The notes beneath the pieces are model-generated. The model searched no databases, had not been told where the DNA came from, and was given only the letters and a program-made list of their open reading frames with translations. Of a stretch of 64,000 nucleotides of DNA, positions 33,387 through 43,499 are shown piece after piece. Position numbers and translations under genes: made by a program. Source of the stretch: Flammeovirga sp. SJP92 (GTDB lineage: Bacteria; Bacteroidota; Bacteroidia; Cytophagales; Flammeovirgaceae); assembly GCF_001583495.1 (NCBI RefSeq), contig NZ_LQAQ01000046.1, positions 27,063-91,062 of the forward strand. The letters run 5' to 3'. Every line of letters starts with the position of its first letter. Positions within the stretch are counted from its first letter, which is position 1.

Positions 33387-36293
33387 ATGAATAAAATTCT
33401 TATTACCCTTGTTATTTTTTTACTATGTATAGGGAACTCATATTCTCAAGAAAAGAATACTTACTTAGTGATTGATGCCAAAGGACATTCTTCTTTGGTT
33501 AGAAAAGTCTCGTTTACTTCCAATAATCAAAAAGTAATTTCTGTCTCTGAAGATAAAACCATCAGAGTTTGGGATTTAAAATCAAATAGTTTAGTCAAAA
33601 CCATTTGGGGAGAACATACCGAAGGCAAAGAGGGGAGGTATAATGCATTAGCACTATCTCCAAATAATGCTATTGTAGCTGTTGGTGGATTTTTACAGAA
33701 TAATGAAATCAGAATTATTGATCTAAGAAGTGGAAAACAAATTGCTTCTTTATTAGGACATGAAAATGTTATTTCGGATTTGAAATTTTCTTCTGATGGT
33801 CTTTGGCTCGCTTCTTCAAGCGCAGATAAAACAGTAAAAATCTGGTATATTCCTGATCTTTCTGACAATGGTTTTGAAGGTGAGCCTTATGAAAAACTCA
33901 CGATCAGTGATCACTCTGATGTAGTATATAATATTGATTTTTCTGAAGATGGAACAAAGCTAGTTACCTGTTCTTTTGACGGAAGTGTGAAACTCTATTC
34001 AATGGCCGTTGCTATGAGTAGTGCAAACCTTGCTAAGGTATGGGAGACAAACAACAAATTTACTAATGTAGATATTTCAAATGACAATCAATATGTAGTT
34101 GGCGGACAAACGAATGGAAAAGTCATTGTCTGGAATACCAACGGTACTGAGGTTGCTACACTTTCTGATACCAAAGGTTTTATCAGTAGTTTGAATTTTT
34201 CAGAAGATGGTGAAAAACTGATGGTTACAGATGCTAAAGGCAACGTATTTTTCTACAGTACTGATGTATGGTTAAAGAGAGATGCATTCAATGTAAAAGA
34301 TGGAGTGATTACATCGGCTTCATTTGCCAATAAATCTTCTGACTATGCTGTGATTGCTACAGGTTCTGAAGGTGTAATTAAAGTTTGGGACCTTAAAAAC
34401 AAGAAAGTAATCCGTGAATTTAGAGGAGAAGGAATCTCTAATAAAAGAATTGGACGAAGTGAACAACTCAACTTTGCATTATCCATTACGCCTAAACTAA
34501 AGCAACCTTATAATAAGACATTCGATTTTGAAACACTTTCTATGGGTCTTCAAAAACCTATTCAATCTGCTTTCAAAATGCCTGAGATAAATCAAAATGG
34601 TATTCTTCTAAAGAAAATAAGTGCCTATGTGTTACAATGTGGCACTGTAAAAATTGAGAATGATAAAAATAGAGACAAAGCCATCAATGCTTATTGTTTT
34701 ACGCCAAAGGATGATATTGTTGTTGCCAGTGGCGGTTCTCTGAAACTCTATAATAAAGAAGGAAGCTTAATAAGCTCTTTTGAAGGACACAGTGGTTCTG
34801 TGACAACAGCTAATGTATCTGAAAATGGCAAATACTTAATTTCATCAAGTACTGACCAAACTACCAAGCTTTGGAATTTACAGACGGGGGAGTTGCTCGT
34901 TTCGCTTTTTGTAAGCTCAACAAATGATTGGGTTTGCTGGTCCCCTCAAGGTTATTATCACGCTTCTGCTGGTGGGGAAAAATACATAGGATGGGTTAAA
35001 AATAATGGTATTGGAAATTTGGCCACTTATTATCCAGTAAGTTTTGCCGCACATGAATTCCACAAAAAAGATATCTTAATTAAAATCATTGAATTAGGTT
35101 CTTATGAAGAAGCTAAGAAAGAAATGATGTTTACTACCGTGGCGTTAGCTAACGTTGTGGCACAGCAACCAAAAATTGAATGGATCTCACCAACATTTAC
35201 TAATAATGTTCATGAAATAGGAGGATTGGCAAAAGTGGAAGCTACAGTAGAAAGTAGTTCTGAACTTCAGTCCTTAAAAATCTTGGTTGATGGTAGACCT
35301 ACTGTAATCTCTTTGGCCAGCCCAGTGCAACAAGGAGGTAATTTTATTTATACTGTCAACAAAGATATTAAGGTGGAAAAAGAGGAAATCAACTTCCAAA
35401 TTTTCGCTGCCAATACAAATACTAAAATCACTTCAGAACCAAGAAAGGTAATTTCGAAAAGGCCCTCAAAGACAAATTCATTGGATATGGATTTTGATCT
35501 AGAAGCAATGTTTAATACTCCAGAAAACGTAGCGTCACATAAAGCGGATATTTTCTTGCTCGCCATTGGTGTTTCAAAATATCAAAATTCAGAGTTAGAC
35601 CTCACATTTGCTGACAACGATGCCAACGCAATTGCTGATATCTATGTTAAACAAAAAAGTAGAGCTGTTTTCAATCAAGTGAATGTGAAAAAATTAACGA
35701 ATGCAGAAGCTAACAAAGCCAATATAGTAGATGGTTTTAAATGGTTGTCTGAAAATGCTACGTCAAAAGACCTTGCTATTGTATTTATAGCTTCGCATGG
35801 ATTGAATTATGAAGATAACTTTTATATCATTCCACATGATGTAAAATTAGATGATGTAAAAAATACAGCAGTCAGTTGGTCCGATTGTTCTAATGTCATG
35901 TCGTCACTTCCATCACAAGTATTAATGTATGTTGATGCCTGCAATAGCGGACAATTAGGTAAAGACATTTCTAGGTCAGATAATACTGAAAGCATCCGTC
36001 AATTATCCTCAGATGAAAATGGAGTGGTTATTATGTCTGGTTCTACTGGTAATGAAAGTTCATTAGAATCTCCAGAATGGCAACATGGTGCATTCACTGC
36101 CGCTTTGATTGATGGGCTAGGAGAGGGTAAAGCTGATTACTCAAGAGATAATATCATTTCATTAAGAGAATTAGATTTATTTATTGCCATGAAAGTGGAT
36201 GAGTTGACAGATGGAAAACAACATCCTACTACTCAAAAACCAAGCACCATCAGTTCCATGACAATTGGAGTTACAAATGGTGAAGGAAATTAG
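33387..36293 (+). CDS. Exported WD40-repeat protein with C-terminal caspase-like (C14) domain
   Basis: ATG 33387 starts a clear signal peptide (ends GNSYSQ); a TTG 27 bp earlier is less likely. The 968-residue product has WD40 repeats from about 30 to 340 (GHSSLVRKVSF, DKTIRVWDLK, GHENVISDLKF, DKTVKIWYI, DHSDVVYNIDF) and one or more further repeats near 460-505 (GHSGSVTTANV, DQTTKLWNL). A linker leads to a caspase-like domain at about 720-960 with catalytic His804 (IASHG) and Cys852 (VDACNSG). The intact dyad predicts a cysteine peptidase, probably with Arg/Lys specificity as in metacaspase-like proteins. Export places it outside the cytoplasm, unlike most WD40-caspase proteins with signalling roles. 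Confidence 0.92.
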   Translation: MNKILITLVIFLLCIGNSYSQEKNTYLVIDAKGHSSLVRKVSFTSNNQKVISVSEDKTIRVWDLKSNSLVKTIWGEHTEGKEGRYNALALSPNNAIVAVGGFLQNNEIRIIDLRSGKQIASLLGHENVISDLKFSSDGLWLASSSADKTVKIWYIPDLSDNGFEGEPYEKLTISDHSDVVYNIDFSEDGTKLVTCSFDGSVKLYSMAVAMSSANLAKVWETNNKFTNVDISNDNQYVVGGQTNGKVIVWNTNGTEVATLSDTKGFISSLNFSEDGEKLMVTDAKGNVFFYSTDVWLKRDAFNVKDGVITSASFANKSSDYAVIATGSEGVIKVWDLKNKKVIREFRGEGISNKRIGRSEQLNFALSITPKLKQPYNKTFDFETLSMGLQKPIQSAFKMPEINQNGILLKKISAYVLQCGTVKIENDKNRDKAINAYCFTPKDDIVVASGGSLKLYNKEGSLISSFEGHSGSVTTANVSENGKYLISSSTDQTTKLWNLQTGELLVSLFVSSTNDWVCWSPQGYYHASAGGEKYIGWVKNNGIGNLATYYPVSFAAHEFHKKDILIKIIELGSYEEAKKEMMFTTVALANVVAQQPKIEWISPTFTNNVHEIGGLAKVEATVESSSELQSLKILVDGRPTVISLASPVQQGGNFIYTVNKDIKVEKEEINFQIFAANTNTKITSEPRKVISKRPSKTNSLDMDFDLEAMFNTPENVASHKADIFLLAIGVSKYQNSELDLTFADNDANAIADIYVKQKSRAVFNQVNVKKLTNAEANKANIVDGFKWLSENATSKDLAIVFIASHGLNYEDNFYIIPHDVKLDDVKNTAVSWSDCSNVMSSLPSQVLMYVDACNSGQLGKDISRSDNTESIRQLSSDENGVVIMSGSTGNESSLESPEWQHGAFTAALIDGLGEGKADYSRDNIISLRELDLFIAMKVDELTDGKQHPTTQKPSTISSMTIGVTNGEGN

Positions 36294-36341
36294 ATTCAAC
36301 ATATAATCAGAATGACCCTCAAATTTCTTTTTTAAGAGTTG

Positions 36342-36378
36342 AATAGCAACCTGCAAGACAGGTTGCTATTTTTTTTTG
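36342..36378 (+). terminator. Strong intrinsic terminator of the WD40-caspase gene
   Basis: A perfect 12-bp stem, AATAGCAACCTG and its complement, around loop CAAGA, followed by T8. Confidence 0.92.
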
Positions 36379-36400
36379 CTCAAAATGATTAAATAAATGT

Positions 36401-36439
36401 AAATATAATAAAAGACTATTTTATCTTTTATTATATTTG
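36401..36439 (+). promoter_or_regulatory. 15-bp perfect palindromic operator overlapping the -7 box of the YecH-type gene
   Basis: AAATATAATAAAAGA (36401-36415) and its exact complement (36424-36438) flank an 8-bp spacer. The right arm overlaps a perfect -7 box TATATTTG (36432-36439), 27 bp before the ATG. A dyad of this size on the promoter core would suit a dimeric repressor. The identity of the regulator is unknown; metal- or redox-sensing families are plausible given the gene. AT-rich DNA can form such dyads by chance, but 15 of 15 pairs is strong. Confidence 0.6.
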
Positions 36440-36466
36440 TTGTATACAAAAACAAAATAGAATAAG

Positions 36467-36721
36467 ATGAATACTACACACATACACGAAGTAATATTTT
36501 TAGTTCAAGATAATGATGGTGTTTTCACTGAAGAAGGTTTAAATAATGCAATTGCTGAGAAGATGGGAGCTGATGTTCATTTTGTAGCATGTTCAGGTGT
36601 TCCATTTCCAAAAGAAGAAGCATTAGCATTTTTAATAGAAAGAGATAAAGTACTAGTCAACAATGAGGGAAAAGTAGAGGTGCATCCCACAATGAAGATG
36701 TGTGACTCACATACCAGATAG
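36467..36721 (+). CDS. YecH-type small metal-binding protein (DUF2492)
   Basis: This 84-residue protein matches the YecH family along its whole length: an N-terminal HIHEVIFLV, a middle FTEEGLNNAI, then VHFVACSGVPF, and a C-terminal MKMCDSH. The conserved His and Cys residues at both ends (HxHE, ACS, MCxSH) are thought to bind a metal ion; the role is not established. It is monocistronic, with a palindromic operator before it and a terminator after it. Confidence 0.85.
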   Translation: MNTTHIHEVIFLVQDNDGVFTEEGLNNAIAEKMGADVHFVACSGVPFPKEEALAFLIERDKVLVNNEGKVEVHPTMKMCDSHTR

Positions 36722-36731
36722 TGTTTATTTT

Positions 36732-36760
36732 AAAAAAGGGATTTATATCCCTTTTTTTTA
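36732..36760 (+). terminator. Intrinsic terminator of the YecH-type gene
   Basis: AAAAAAGGGAT and its complement around a 4-nt loop, ending in T8. It lies 11 bp after the stop. Confidence 0.9.
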
Positions 36761-37428
36761 TACGATTATCTCAGTTTTCCAAACAATAATTTCATGAGCT
36801 AGAACTAGTCGATTGCTGTTGTATTTTTTTGAATACAATTCATTAATGTACTCAATTATGTTCCAAGTTATCTCATTTTCAAGAAGGAGCAGTGCTTTAA
36901 AAAATCGTCTTTAATTTTAAAAATTCATCATCTTACCTCACAGTTAGTTTTACAGAAAAACTAAAGTAAATAGTGCATCAATTATAACATCAATTCTTGA
37001 TTTCGTATTAGAAGTAAAAGGAGAGAGGCCGTTAGGAATAACACCAAAAGATATTTCATAATATGAAGTAGTTGTTTGATAAATTATACATCACAAACGC
37101 ATACCCATCAAATCATTGATAATGAATTATATAAAACTATTATTTATGTTTCTCAAAACTTATATTTAACATAACATAAATTATATTTAAAATAATAGTA
37201 TATATCAAAGTTTGTTAATTATATCTTTATTTATAGATATAAAGTGCTCAAATCGAAATAACTATAAGAAACATAAAAATTGTTAGACAAAATTACTTAT
37301 CCATTTTTTTGAAAAAAAATATGATTCCTTGTAAATTAAAATTGTAAAACAGCATGCTAGACTAATAGCAAACTTTTTAATGTTGAATAGCATTTATTGG
37401 TGTACAAAACTAAAACTATTAAATATCC
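36761..37428. other. 668-bp AT-rich region before the LRR-BRCT / MoxR block
   Basis: No gene, hairpin or recognisable element is supported; short frames on both strands lack codon bias and starts. It presumably contains the promoter of the block starting at 37429. The base composition falls further toward its right end (long runs of A and T from 37130 to 37330). Confidence 0.4.
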
Positions 37429-40400
37429 ATGACTTCGAATAAACTTCTTTTTATTAGAAAGAAACCGGACTTCAATGCTCTTACTGAAGAACAAGCAAAA
37501 GAAATCGAAAAAATATTTATCTATGGCAAAAGCTCTATTGATGAAAATGACCTTTGGGACAACATTCATAAGTTTCACAACTTAAAAGAATTAGAAATCA
37601 ATTATTTTGATTCTATTACTTTTCCATGTTCTGAAAAGATTTCCCAATTAGAAGCTTTATCAATAAATCATTCTCATGATGTGAATATTAATTATGCCTA
37701 TGTGCCTCTTTTGAAAAAAATTGAACTATTCCGGGTAAAGTATTATCATTTTGAAAATGATGAGTCTATTAAAAATTTAGTTACAGTTTCACTTATTCAA
37801 ACTGATGACTTACCTTTTGACTCAACTAGCTCAGTTTGGAACACTGTAAAACACCTTGAGGTCACCTCCTCTTCTAATAATTTTTCTCCTATTATAAAGT
37901 CAGCCCAGAATCTTGAATTTTTAAGTATATGTTCTGTCAATAGTCAAGATCACTTTAATGATATTAAAACACTCCATAAGCTACAGTTCTTAAAGGTTAA
38001 TTGTTATGACGATGGTATGTTTCCTTCATTAAGTAACTTGACTCACCTTACTAGTCTGTTTGTAAACAATATTAACGAAGAAGGTCTAAGAGAGATTTTT
38101 AATTCAAGTACAATTAAGAAATTAGAAATTACATCAAACGATCTTACCGATTTTCCATCTGATCTTTCAGAACATCCATCTGTTGTGGAGTTAACCTTTG
38201 ATGGCACACGTTTTCCTGACTTTAATTATCTTAAGGCATTTCCAAAAGTTGAGAAACTAGAGTTTTGTCGATATTTCAGTAAAGTCAACAGAGATCCATT
38301 GTCACATGATTTTTTCCATGCATTTACCAATCTAAAAGAAATAAAGCTTTATTCGTCTAATGCTTTTAATGGAAAAAAAGGGTTCGAAACATTTTTATCT
38401 ATCCCAAAAACTGTTGAACGATTTAATATAATTTCCAATAAAAGTGGAACTGAAATTCAAATTAACTTTGAAAAGAATAGTGCATTAAAAGAGTTTGATT
38501 TCTCAGGTGATAACAACGACTTAGTAGTGGATTTCAAATATTGTAAACAGCTTGATGAATTGAAACTCTCCTATTGCAATACTGTTCAGTCAGTAATAAA
38601 TACGTTACCAGATGATCTCAATTTACGATCATTGACTGTAATTCATAGTAAAGATGATGGAAAAGGCTTTTTTGAAAATGATCCTCCATCTATACATCGT
38701 CTTGAAGAAATCAATCTAGAAAATAAACAAGGATTAATAAATGCTCAAAGTTTATTAGAAAACTGTACTTCACTCAAAAAAATTAAATTAAGCTCCTACA
38801 CGGAAAGCGAAGATTTAAGTTTTATTGAAAATATGAAGGAGCTAGAGACGATTGAACTTTATTCAACCTCAGATCTGAATTTAGATTTAGGAAATCATCC
38901 TCAACTGAAAGAAGTTGAAATTACTGCTGGTCACGCCTCCATTACATTACAGAAAGCTGAGCATCTGGAAAAGATTTCATTAGAGTTGACAAGTGGTTTT
39001 TCAAATGAATTAGATAAAGAATTTTTTTCCTCTCCAAAACTTGAAAGCGTCGTATTTTCAAAAAGATATGATTCCACTTTTGATGGCTTTGAAACAGCCT
39101 TAGACTTAGAAAATGAAGAGAATATTTCACCTTTAACTACTCTTAAATTACCTATTAAAAAAGGATTTCAGTTGAAGGGAAATTTTGATAAGCTGAAATC
39201 GATAATGTTCACTTGTAATAAAAGTATTGATAACTTTCCAATGGTGATTACAGGAATATCTGCTCTTGAGAGTATAAATATTCAAGGAGGAAATCAGATT
39301 ACAAGTATTCCAAAAATAGAGAGTGAACAATTTCCCCAACTCAGTAGTGTTTATATCACAGCTCAATCCCTATTTATTACTTCCAACCTCATTACAAATC
39401 CTTCTTTAAGGTATTTGAATTTACAATGTAGCGACACCTTAGAAGTGGAGAAAATAGCTACAGTATCAAAAGTTACCAACCTTTCATGGGATTCTGAAAA
39501 CTATATATTCAATGGTGGGTTTGAACATTTAACAGATCTAAGATATACTAGATTTCCTAAAAAAGTAATTGATCCACAGACCAATCAACTTAATGTAGAA
39601 GGTTTAATTTACCTTTTAGATATACCGTCAAAACTAAACGATGAAGCCAATAACTCAGACTCAAAAGGAGTATCATTTATTGATGGTATAAAAGATTTAG
39701 ATACAAGTATTGCGATTAAAGAAGAATTGCTGAGTGTGGGTTTTATTGCTTTGAAATACGGAGAACCTAAAGGAATTATCTCAAAAGAAGCCTGTATAAA
39801 TGGGCAACTTTTAAAGGGTACTTTAATAAAAAAATACTTGATAGAAAGTCTTGCCTATCATTCTTCTCAAGGTGAGAAAACTTTAAATCAAAATAGTAAA
39901 GTCCTTCTGCTAGGAAAATTTGATTACTCTTTAAAAGAAATCATAGAAGCTTTTCAAAAAATTGGCATTAAAGCTACTTCAAAAATAGATGATCAAATTA
40001 CACATGTGGCTTTAGGTAAAAACTTAAGAACGAAATTAAAAGCATTTGACTTGCATCAACCATTTGAGTATCAAATCATCAATTCTACTAAAGTAAATGA
40101 TGTTTTACTCAACCAACAAGAACATTACCTCGTAGAGGATGAAAATGATAAAGGTGAATTAACATCAAGCATTATTGACTTGCTTCAGCCAAATTCTGAA
40201 GAAAACCTTTTATTAGTCATCTCATTAATCGAAAATGGCGGTGTTCCACCATCACTGTGGCATGAATTAATATATAGGTTGAAAATAACGACGAATACAA
40301 GCATTAAAAAGAGTTTGAAAAAAGTATTGTTGAAATCATTGCCAGATGAATTTCAAGTGGTACTCAATGATAGAAAAAACCTTGATAAAATTACGAGATA

Positions 40401-40965
40401 TAAAGAATCTAAGGCATCTTCTGAACTAGAAATGCTATCCAGAAAATGGGGCAAAGAACTATTACTGTATTGTGCAACGAGAATTTTTGAGCAATACGAA
40501 AAAGGTTACTATTTCATTCTGTGTAATACTGATTATTACGATGAGAGACGAAAACCAGTCATGGAGTACCTTGTTCATAATGAAGGAATTTATTGGCAAA
40601 GAGAAAGGGTGAAAATTGAAGGCTATTTCAAATTCCCAAAGGATCTCCCCTATTTTACTAAAGTAACGAAAATAGAAATCAAAAATTCATCAATCAGTGA
40701 AGAGGATATTTCTGAAATAATGAAAGGCGTGAAAGATGTGGAATACCTAAATCTTACATGTTCGTATTTAGAGCGTTTCGAATTTGATTCTACTAATGTG
40801 AAGTCCTTAAAAGAGATCAATTTGAGTGATAACAAATTGGAAAGCTTTCCTAAAGATCTGATGAAAGTGACTACGTTGGAAAAGATCAATTTGAAGAAAA
40901 ATAGATTCACTGAAATTCCTGATGAGGTAAAAAAAGCTTTACCAAATTGTAAAATAATGATATAA
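37429..40965 (+). CDS. Large LRR-BRCT protein 1
   Basis: This 1178-residue protein has no signal peptide or membrane segment and should be cytoplasmic. Residues 1 to about 740 are degenerate leucine-rich repeats (LKELEINYFDSITF, VEKLEFCRYF, LESINIQGGNQITSIP). A BRCT-like domain lies at about 822-900 (VLLLGKFDYSLKEIIEAFQKIG, then THVALGK). A helical, HEAT-like region follows (NLLLVISLIENGGVPPSLWHELI), and the C-terminus returns to regular LRRs (LKEINLSDNKLESFPKDL). The same BRCT-HEAT-LRR order occurs in the gene at 43500, so the two are paralogues. They bracket an HExxH/VWA gene and a MoxR ATPase gene. The role is unknown; LRR and BRCT both suggest protein-binding adaptors. Confidence 0.85.
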   Translation: MTSNKLLFIRKKPDFNALTEEQAKEIEKIFIYGKSSIDENDLWDNIHKFHNLKELEINYFDSITFPCSEKISQLEALSINHSHDVNINYAYVPLLKKIELFRVKYYHFENDESIKNLVTVSLIQTDDLPFDSTSSVWNTVKHLEVTSSSNNFSPIIKSAQNLEFLSICSVNSQDHFNDIKTLHKLQFLKVNCYDDGMFPSLSNLTHLTSLFVNNINEEGLREIFNSSTIKKLEITSNDLTDFPSDLSEHPSVVELTFDGTRFPDFNYLKAFPKVEKLEFCRYFSKVNRDPLSHDFFHAFTNLKEIKLYSSNAFNGKKGFETFLSIPKTVERFNIISNKSGTEIQINFEKNSALKEFDFSGDNNDLVVDFKYCKQLDELKLSYCNTVQSVINTLPDDLNLRSLTVIHSKDDGKGFFENDPPSIHRLEEINLENKQGLINAQSLLENCTSLKKIKLSSYTESEDLSFIENMKELETIELYSTSDLNLDLGNHPQLKEVEITAGHASITLQKAEHLEKISLELTSGFSNELDKEFFSSPKLESVVFSKRYDSTFDGFETALDLENEENISPLTTLKLPIKKGFQLKGNFDKLKSIMFTCNKSIDNFPMVITGISALESINIQGGNQITSIPKIESEQFPQLSSVYITAQSLFITSNLITNPSLRYLNLQCSDTLEVEKIATVSKVTNLSWDSENYIFNGGFEHLTDLRYTRFPKKVIDPQTNQLNVEGLIYLLDIPSKLNDEANNSDSKGVSFIDGIKDLDTSIAIKEELLSVGFIALKYGEPKGIISKEACINGQLLKGTLIKKYLIESLAYHSSQGEKTLNQNSKVLLLGKFDYSLKEIIEAFQKIGIKATSKIDDQITHVALGKNLRTKLKAFDLHQPFEYQIINSTKVNDVLLNQQEHYLVEDENDKGELTSSIIDLLQPNSEENLLLVISLIENGGVPPSLWHELIYRLKITTNTSIKKSLKKVLLKSLPDEFQVVLNDRKNLDKITRYKESKASSELEMLSRKWGKELLLYCATRIFEQYEKGYYFILCNTDYYDERRKPVMEYLVHNEGIYWQRERVKIEGYFKFPKDLPYFTKVTKIEIKNSSISEEDISEIMKGVKDVEYLNLTCSYLERFEFDSTNVKSLKEINLSDNKLESFPKDLMKVTTLEKINLKKNRFTEIPDEVKKALPNCKIMI

Positions 40966-40974
40966 ATATTTGAA

Positions 40975-41020
40975 AGAATAGAAGTGCGTAATCAATTTAC
41001 GTTCTTCTATTCTACTTTTA
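40975..41020 (+). terminator. Hairpin between LRR-BRCT gene 1 and the VWA gene
   Basis: AGAATAGAAG pairs with CTTCTATTCT and, after two mismatches, CGTAA with TTACG, around a 5-nt loop. ACTTTTACTTTT follows, a weak T-run. It may terminate or attenuate transcription between genes 1 and 2, so the last three genes could have their own expression level. Confidence 0.5.
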
Positions 41021-41055
41021 CTTTTGAAATAACTATTGCATCTAAAATTCTAGCA

Positions 41056-42327
41056 ATGACTAATACTCTAGAAGAAGTTTCGAAAACAAGTATTCAACTA
41101 ATTTTAAAAGAGCCTTTTTATGGGCATTTTTTTACAGGACTTTTAAAAGAGGTTACAGAGAGAATAGATACTGCTGCTGTGACAATTCAAGGTCACAATG
41201 CTTTTAAATTACTGGTAAATGAAGAATTCTGGCAAAGTCTAACAGATAAGGAACAACGCTATGGATTGATCAAACATGAAATACTTCATATCGTTCTAAA
41301 GCATTTGCATAAATACAAAGATTACGAACATAAATATCTTTATAATATTGCAGCAGATTTGGTGGTGAATCAGTACATACAAAAGCATCAACTTCCGGAA
41401 GGTGGCATCACTTTGGAACGCTTTGCTGATTTAGAAAAAGAACATAATTTTGAATTTGAACGCAATAAAGATGTTGGGTATTACTATCATATCTTAAAGA
41501 AATTATTAGGTAAAACATCTGCTGGAACTTCTTCAGAAAGTAAAGAAAAAAAAGCAGTTGCAAGCCCAGACTATCAATTGTCGATCAATGATCTTTTGGA
41601 CGATGACAACAGTGAGTTGAAAAGACATCAATTATGGAAAGAAATTGAGAGCTTAACGGAAGGTGAAACAAAAATATTAGATATCAATATTAATGAGTTA
41701 TTGAAACAAACGGCTCAAAGATTGAAAAGCAAAGGCAATGTGAATTGGTGGGGAAGTTTGCCTGCAGGTTTATCTGTATATCTTCAAGAGTTATTCAAAT
41801 CATTTGAACCTTCAGTGGACTGGAGAAGAGTTTTGAGGCTTTTCACCTCTTCAAGCTCAAAAACTTTTCTTAAAAATACTCTTAAAAGACCTTCCAAACG
41901 TTACGGAACAACTCCAGGTATAAAAATCAAAAGAAAAAATAAATTGCTTGTGGCCATTGACACTTCAGGTAGTGTTTCAAACGAAGAGCTAATGATTTTC
42001 TTTGGAGAAATATACCATATCTGGAAACAAGGAGCTGAAATTCATATAGTGGAATGTGATGTGATAATTCATAAAAAATACCGTTACAATGGGACTCCAC
42101 CTAACGTGATTCACGGAAGAGGAGGCACTTCATTTGAAGCTCCAATTGAGTATGCAAACACAGAGCTTCACCCCGACTGCATTGTCTATTTCACAGATGG
42201 CTATGCCCCTCCCCCTTCAGTTCATTCAAGATATCCTTTACTTTGGATGATTACTCAAAGTGGAATTGATGAAGACAGTACAACATGGAATGAGTTGAGT
42301 GGTCGAAAAGTGAGAATGAAAAATTAA
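41056..42327 (+). CDS. DUF2201-type protein: HExxH metallopeptidase-like domain plus VWA domain
   Basis: I choose ATG 41056; a GTG at 40984 lies inside the upstream hairpin. The 423-residue protein has an N-terminal DUF2201 metallopeptidase-like domain with zinc motif HEILH (74-78) in GLIKHEILHIVLKHLHKY, a variable charged linker (about 155-185), and a C-terminal VWA domain whose MIDAS motif DTSGSVS begins at Asp302, with TDGYAPP further on. Such proteins regularly pair with MoxR ATPases, as here (gene starts 51 bp later). The VWA likely docks on the AAA+ ring and the HExxH part may act on, or only bind, a target protein. Confidence 0.88.
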   Translation: MTNTLEEVSKTSIQLILKEPFYGHFFTGLLKEVTERIDTAAVTIQGHNAFKLLVNEEFWQSLTDKEQRYGLIKHEILHIVLKHLHKYKDYEHKYLYNIAADLVVNQYIQKHQLPEGGITLERFADLEKEHNFEFERNKDVGYYYHILKKLLGKTSAGTSSESKEKKAVASPDYQLSINDLLDDDNSELKRHQLWKEIESLTEGETKILDININELLKQTAQRLKSKGNVNWWGSLPAGLSVYLQELFKSFEPSVDWRRVLRLFTSSSSKTFLKNTLKRPSKRYGTTPGIKIKRKNKLLVAIDTSGSVSNEELMIFFGEIYHIWKQGAEIHIVECDVIIHKKYRYNGTPPNVIHGRGGTSFEAPIEYANTELHPDCIVYFTDGYAPPPSVHSRYPLLWMITQSGIDEDSTTWNELSGRKVRMKN

Positions 42328-42378
42328 TGCATTCCGCAAAAAATATTGATTAAAAACATAAATATTTAAAATATAAAA

Positions 42379-43494
42379 ATGAGCAAACAATCAAATCATA
42401 ACTATACGTTTTACGGAACACAAACGAAAGCTCAAGAAGTATATTCTTTTGTACATCATCTTTTAGAATCCAATAAATCAGCAGAAGAAAAAGGTAAAAA
42501 GCAGACGCCAATTTGTATTTGGGGCCGACACGGTATTGGTAAAACAGAGATTGTAGAGCAGATTGCAAAAGAAAATGGGTACAAATGGTCTTATATTGCT
42601 CCGGCTCAGTTTGAAGAAATGGGCGATTTGGTGGGTATGCCTACAGTTGAAAATGGAGTAACTACTTTTAAATCTCCAGAATGGGTGCCAACGGAAGAAG
42701 GCCCAGGAATTTTGTTGATTGATGATGTCAATAGAGCCGATGATAGAATTCTGAGAGGTATCATGCAATTGCTTCAAAATTATGAATTGGTCAGCTGGAA
42801 ACTTCCTAAAGGATGGCAAATTGTATTGACAGCCAATCCTGATGGCGGAGATTATTCAGTAACACCAATGGATGATGCAATGCTGACTCGTATGATGCAC
42901 GTAACCATGAAATTTGATTACAAAGATTGGGCATTATGGGCAGAGAAAAATGGTGTAGATGAGCGTGGAATCAACTTTGTCCTCACCTACCCCGAAATTG
43001 TAAGTGGCGACCGTACTACTCCAAGAACACTTGTACAGTTTTTTGATGCTATATCTTCTATTAAAGACCTTACAGAAAACTTGGGGCTTGTTCAAATGCT
43101 AGCCGATTCTTGTTTAGATGAAACAGCAGGCAATTCATTTATCGCTTTTGTAAATCAGAATTTAGAGAAACTAATATCTTCAGAAGATATTTTGAATGCG
43201 AAAAAATTTAAGGAAGGTGTTGAAACAAAAATTGCTGATGTGGTGTTAAAAGAGACATTAAGGGTTGATATCATTGCCACAATCTGCACACGTATGGTCA
43301 ACTATTTAGAAATCAACACGAAAAAACTTACAAAAACTCAATTAGACAACTTAAAACAATTTATAAAACTAGAATTTTTACCTAATGATATCCGATTAAC
43401 GATGCTTCAAGACTTGATGACATCAAAAAATACATCTGTAAAGATGGTGATGGCCGATGTAGAAATCGGTAAAATGTTACTCCAAAAAATGTAA
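42379..43494 (+). CDS. MoxR-type AAA+ ATPase
   Basis: This 371-residue ATPase has Walker A GRHGIGKT (49-56), Walker B ILLIDDVNRAD (Asp115/Asp116), sensor-1 region VLTANPDGGDYSV and the arginine-containing MLTRMMHV segment. Helical C-terminal domain from about 230. MoxR proteins are chaperone-like and usually act with a VWA partner to remodel or metallate a client. Here the VWA partner is the preceding gene. The LRR-BRCT gene 2 starts only 5 bp after the stop, which ties it to this pair. Confidence 0.92.
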   Translation: MSKQSNHNYTFYGTQTKAQEVYSFVHHLLESNKSAEEKGKKQTPICIWGRHGIGKTEIVEQIAKENGYKWSYIAPAQFEEMGDLVGMPTVENGVTTFKSPEWVPTEEGPGILLIDDVNRADDRILRGIMQLLQNYELVSWKLPKGWQIVLTANPDGGDYSVTPMDDAMLTRMMHVTMKFDYKDWALWAEKNGVDERGINFVLTYPEIVSGDRTTPRTLVQFFDAISSIKDLTENLGLVQMLADSCLDETAGNSFIAFVNQNLEKLISSEDILNAKKFKEGVETKIADVVLKETLRVDIIATICTRMVNYLEINTKKLTKTQLDNLKQFIKLEFLPNDIRLTMLQDLMTSKNTSVKMVMADVEIGKMLLQKM

Positions 43495-43499
43495 AAGAT

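Noticed and set aside
33387..36293. Intracellular WD40-caspase defence effector
   Set aside because: A clear signal peptide predicts export, so a cytoplasmic abortive-infection role is not supported by the sequence.
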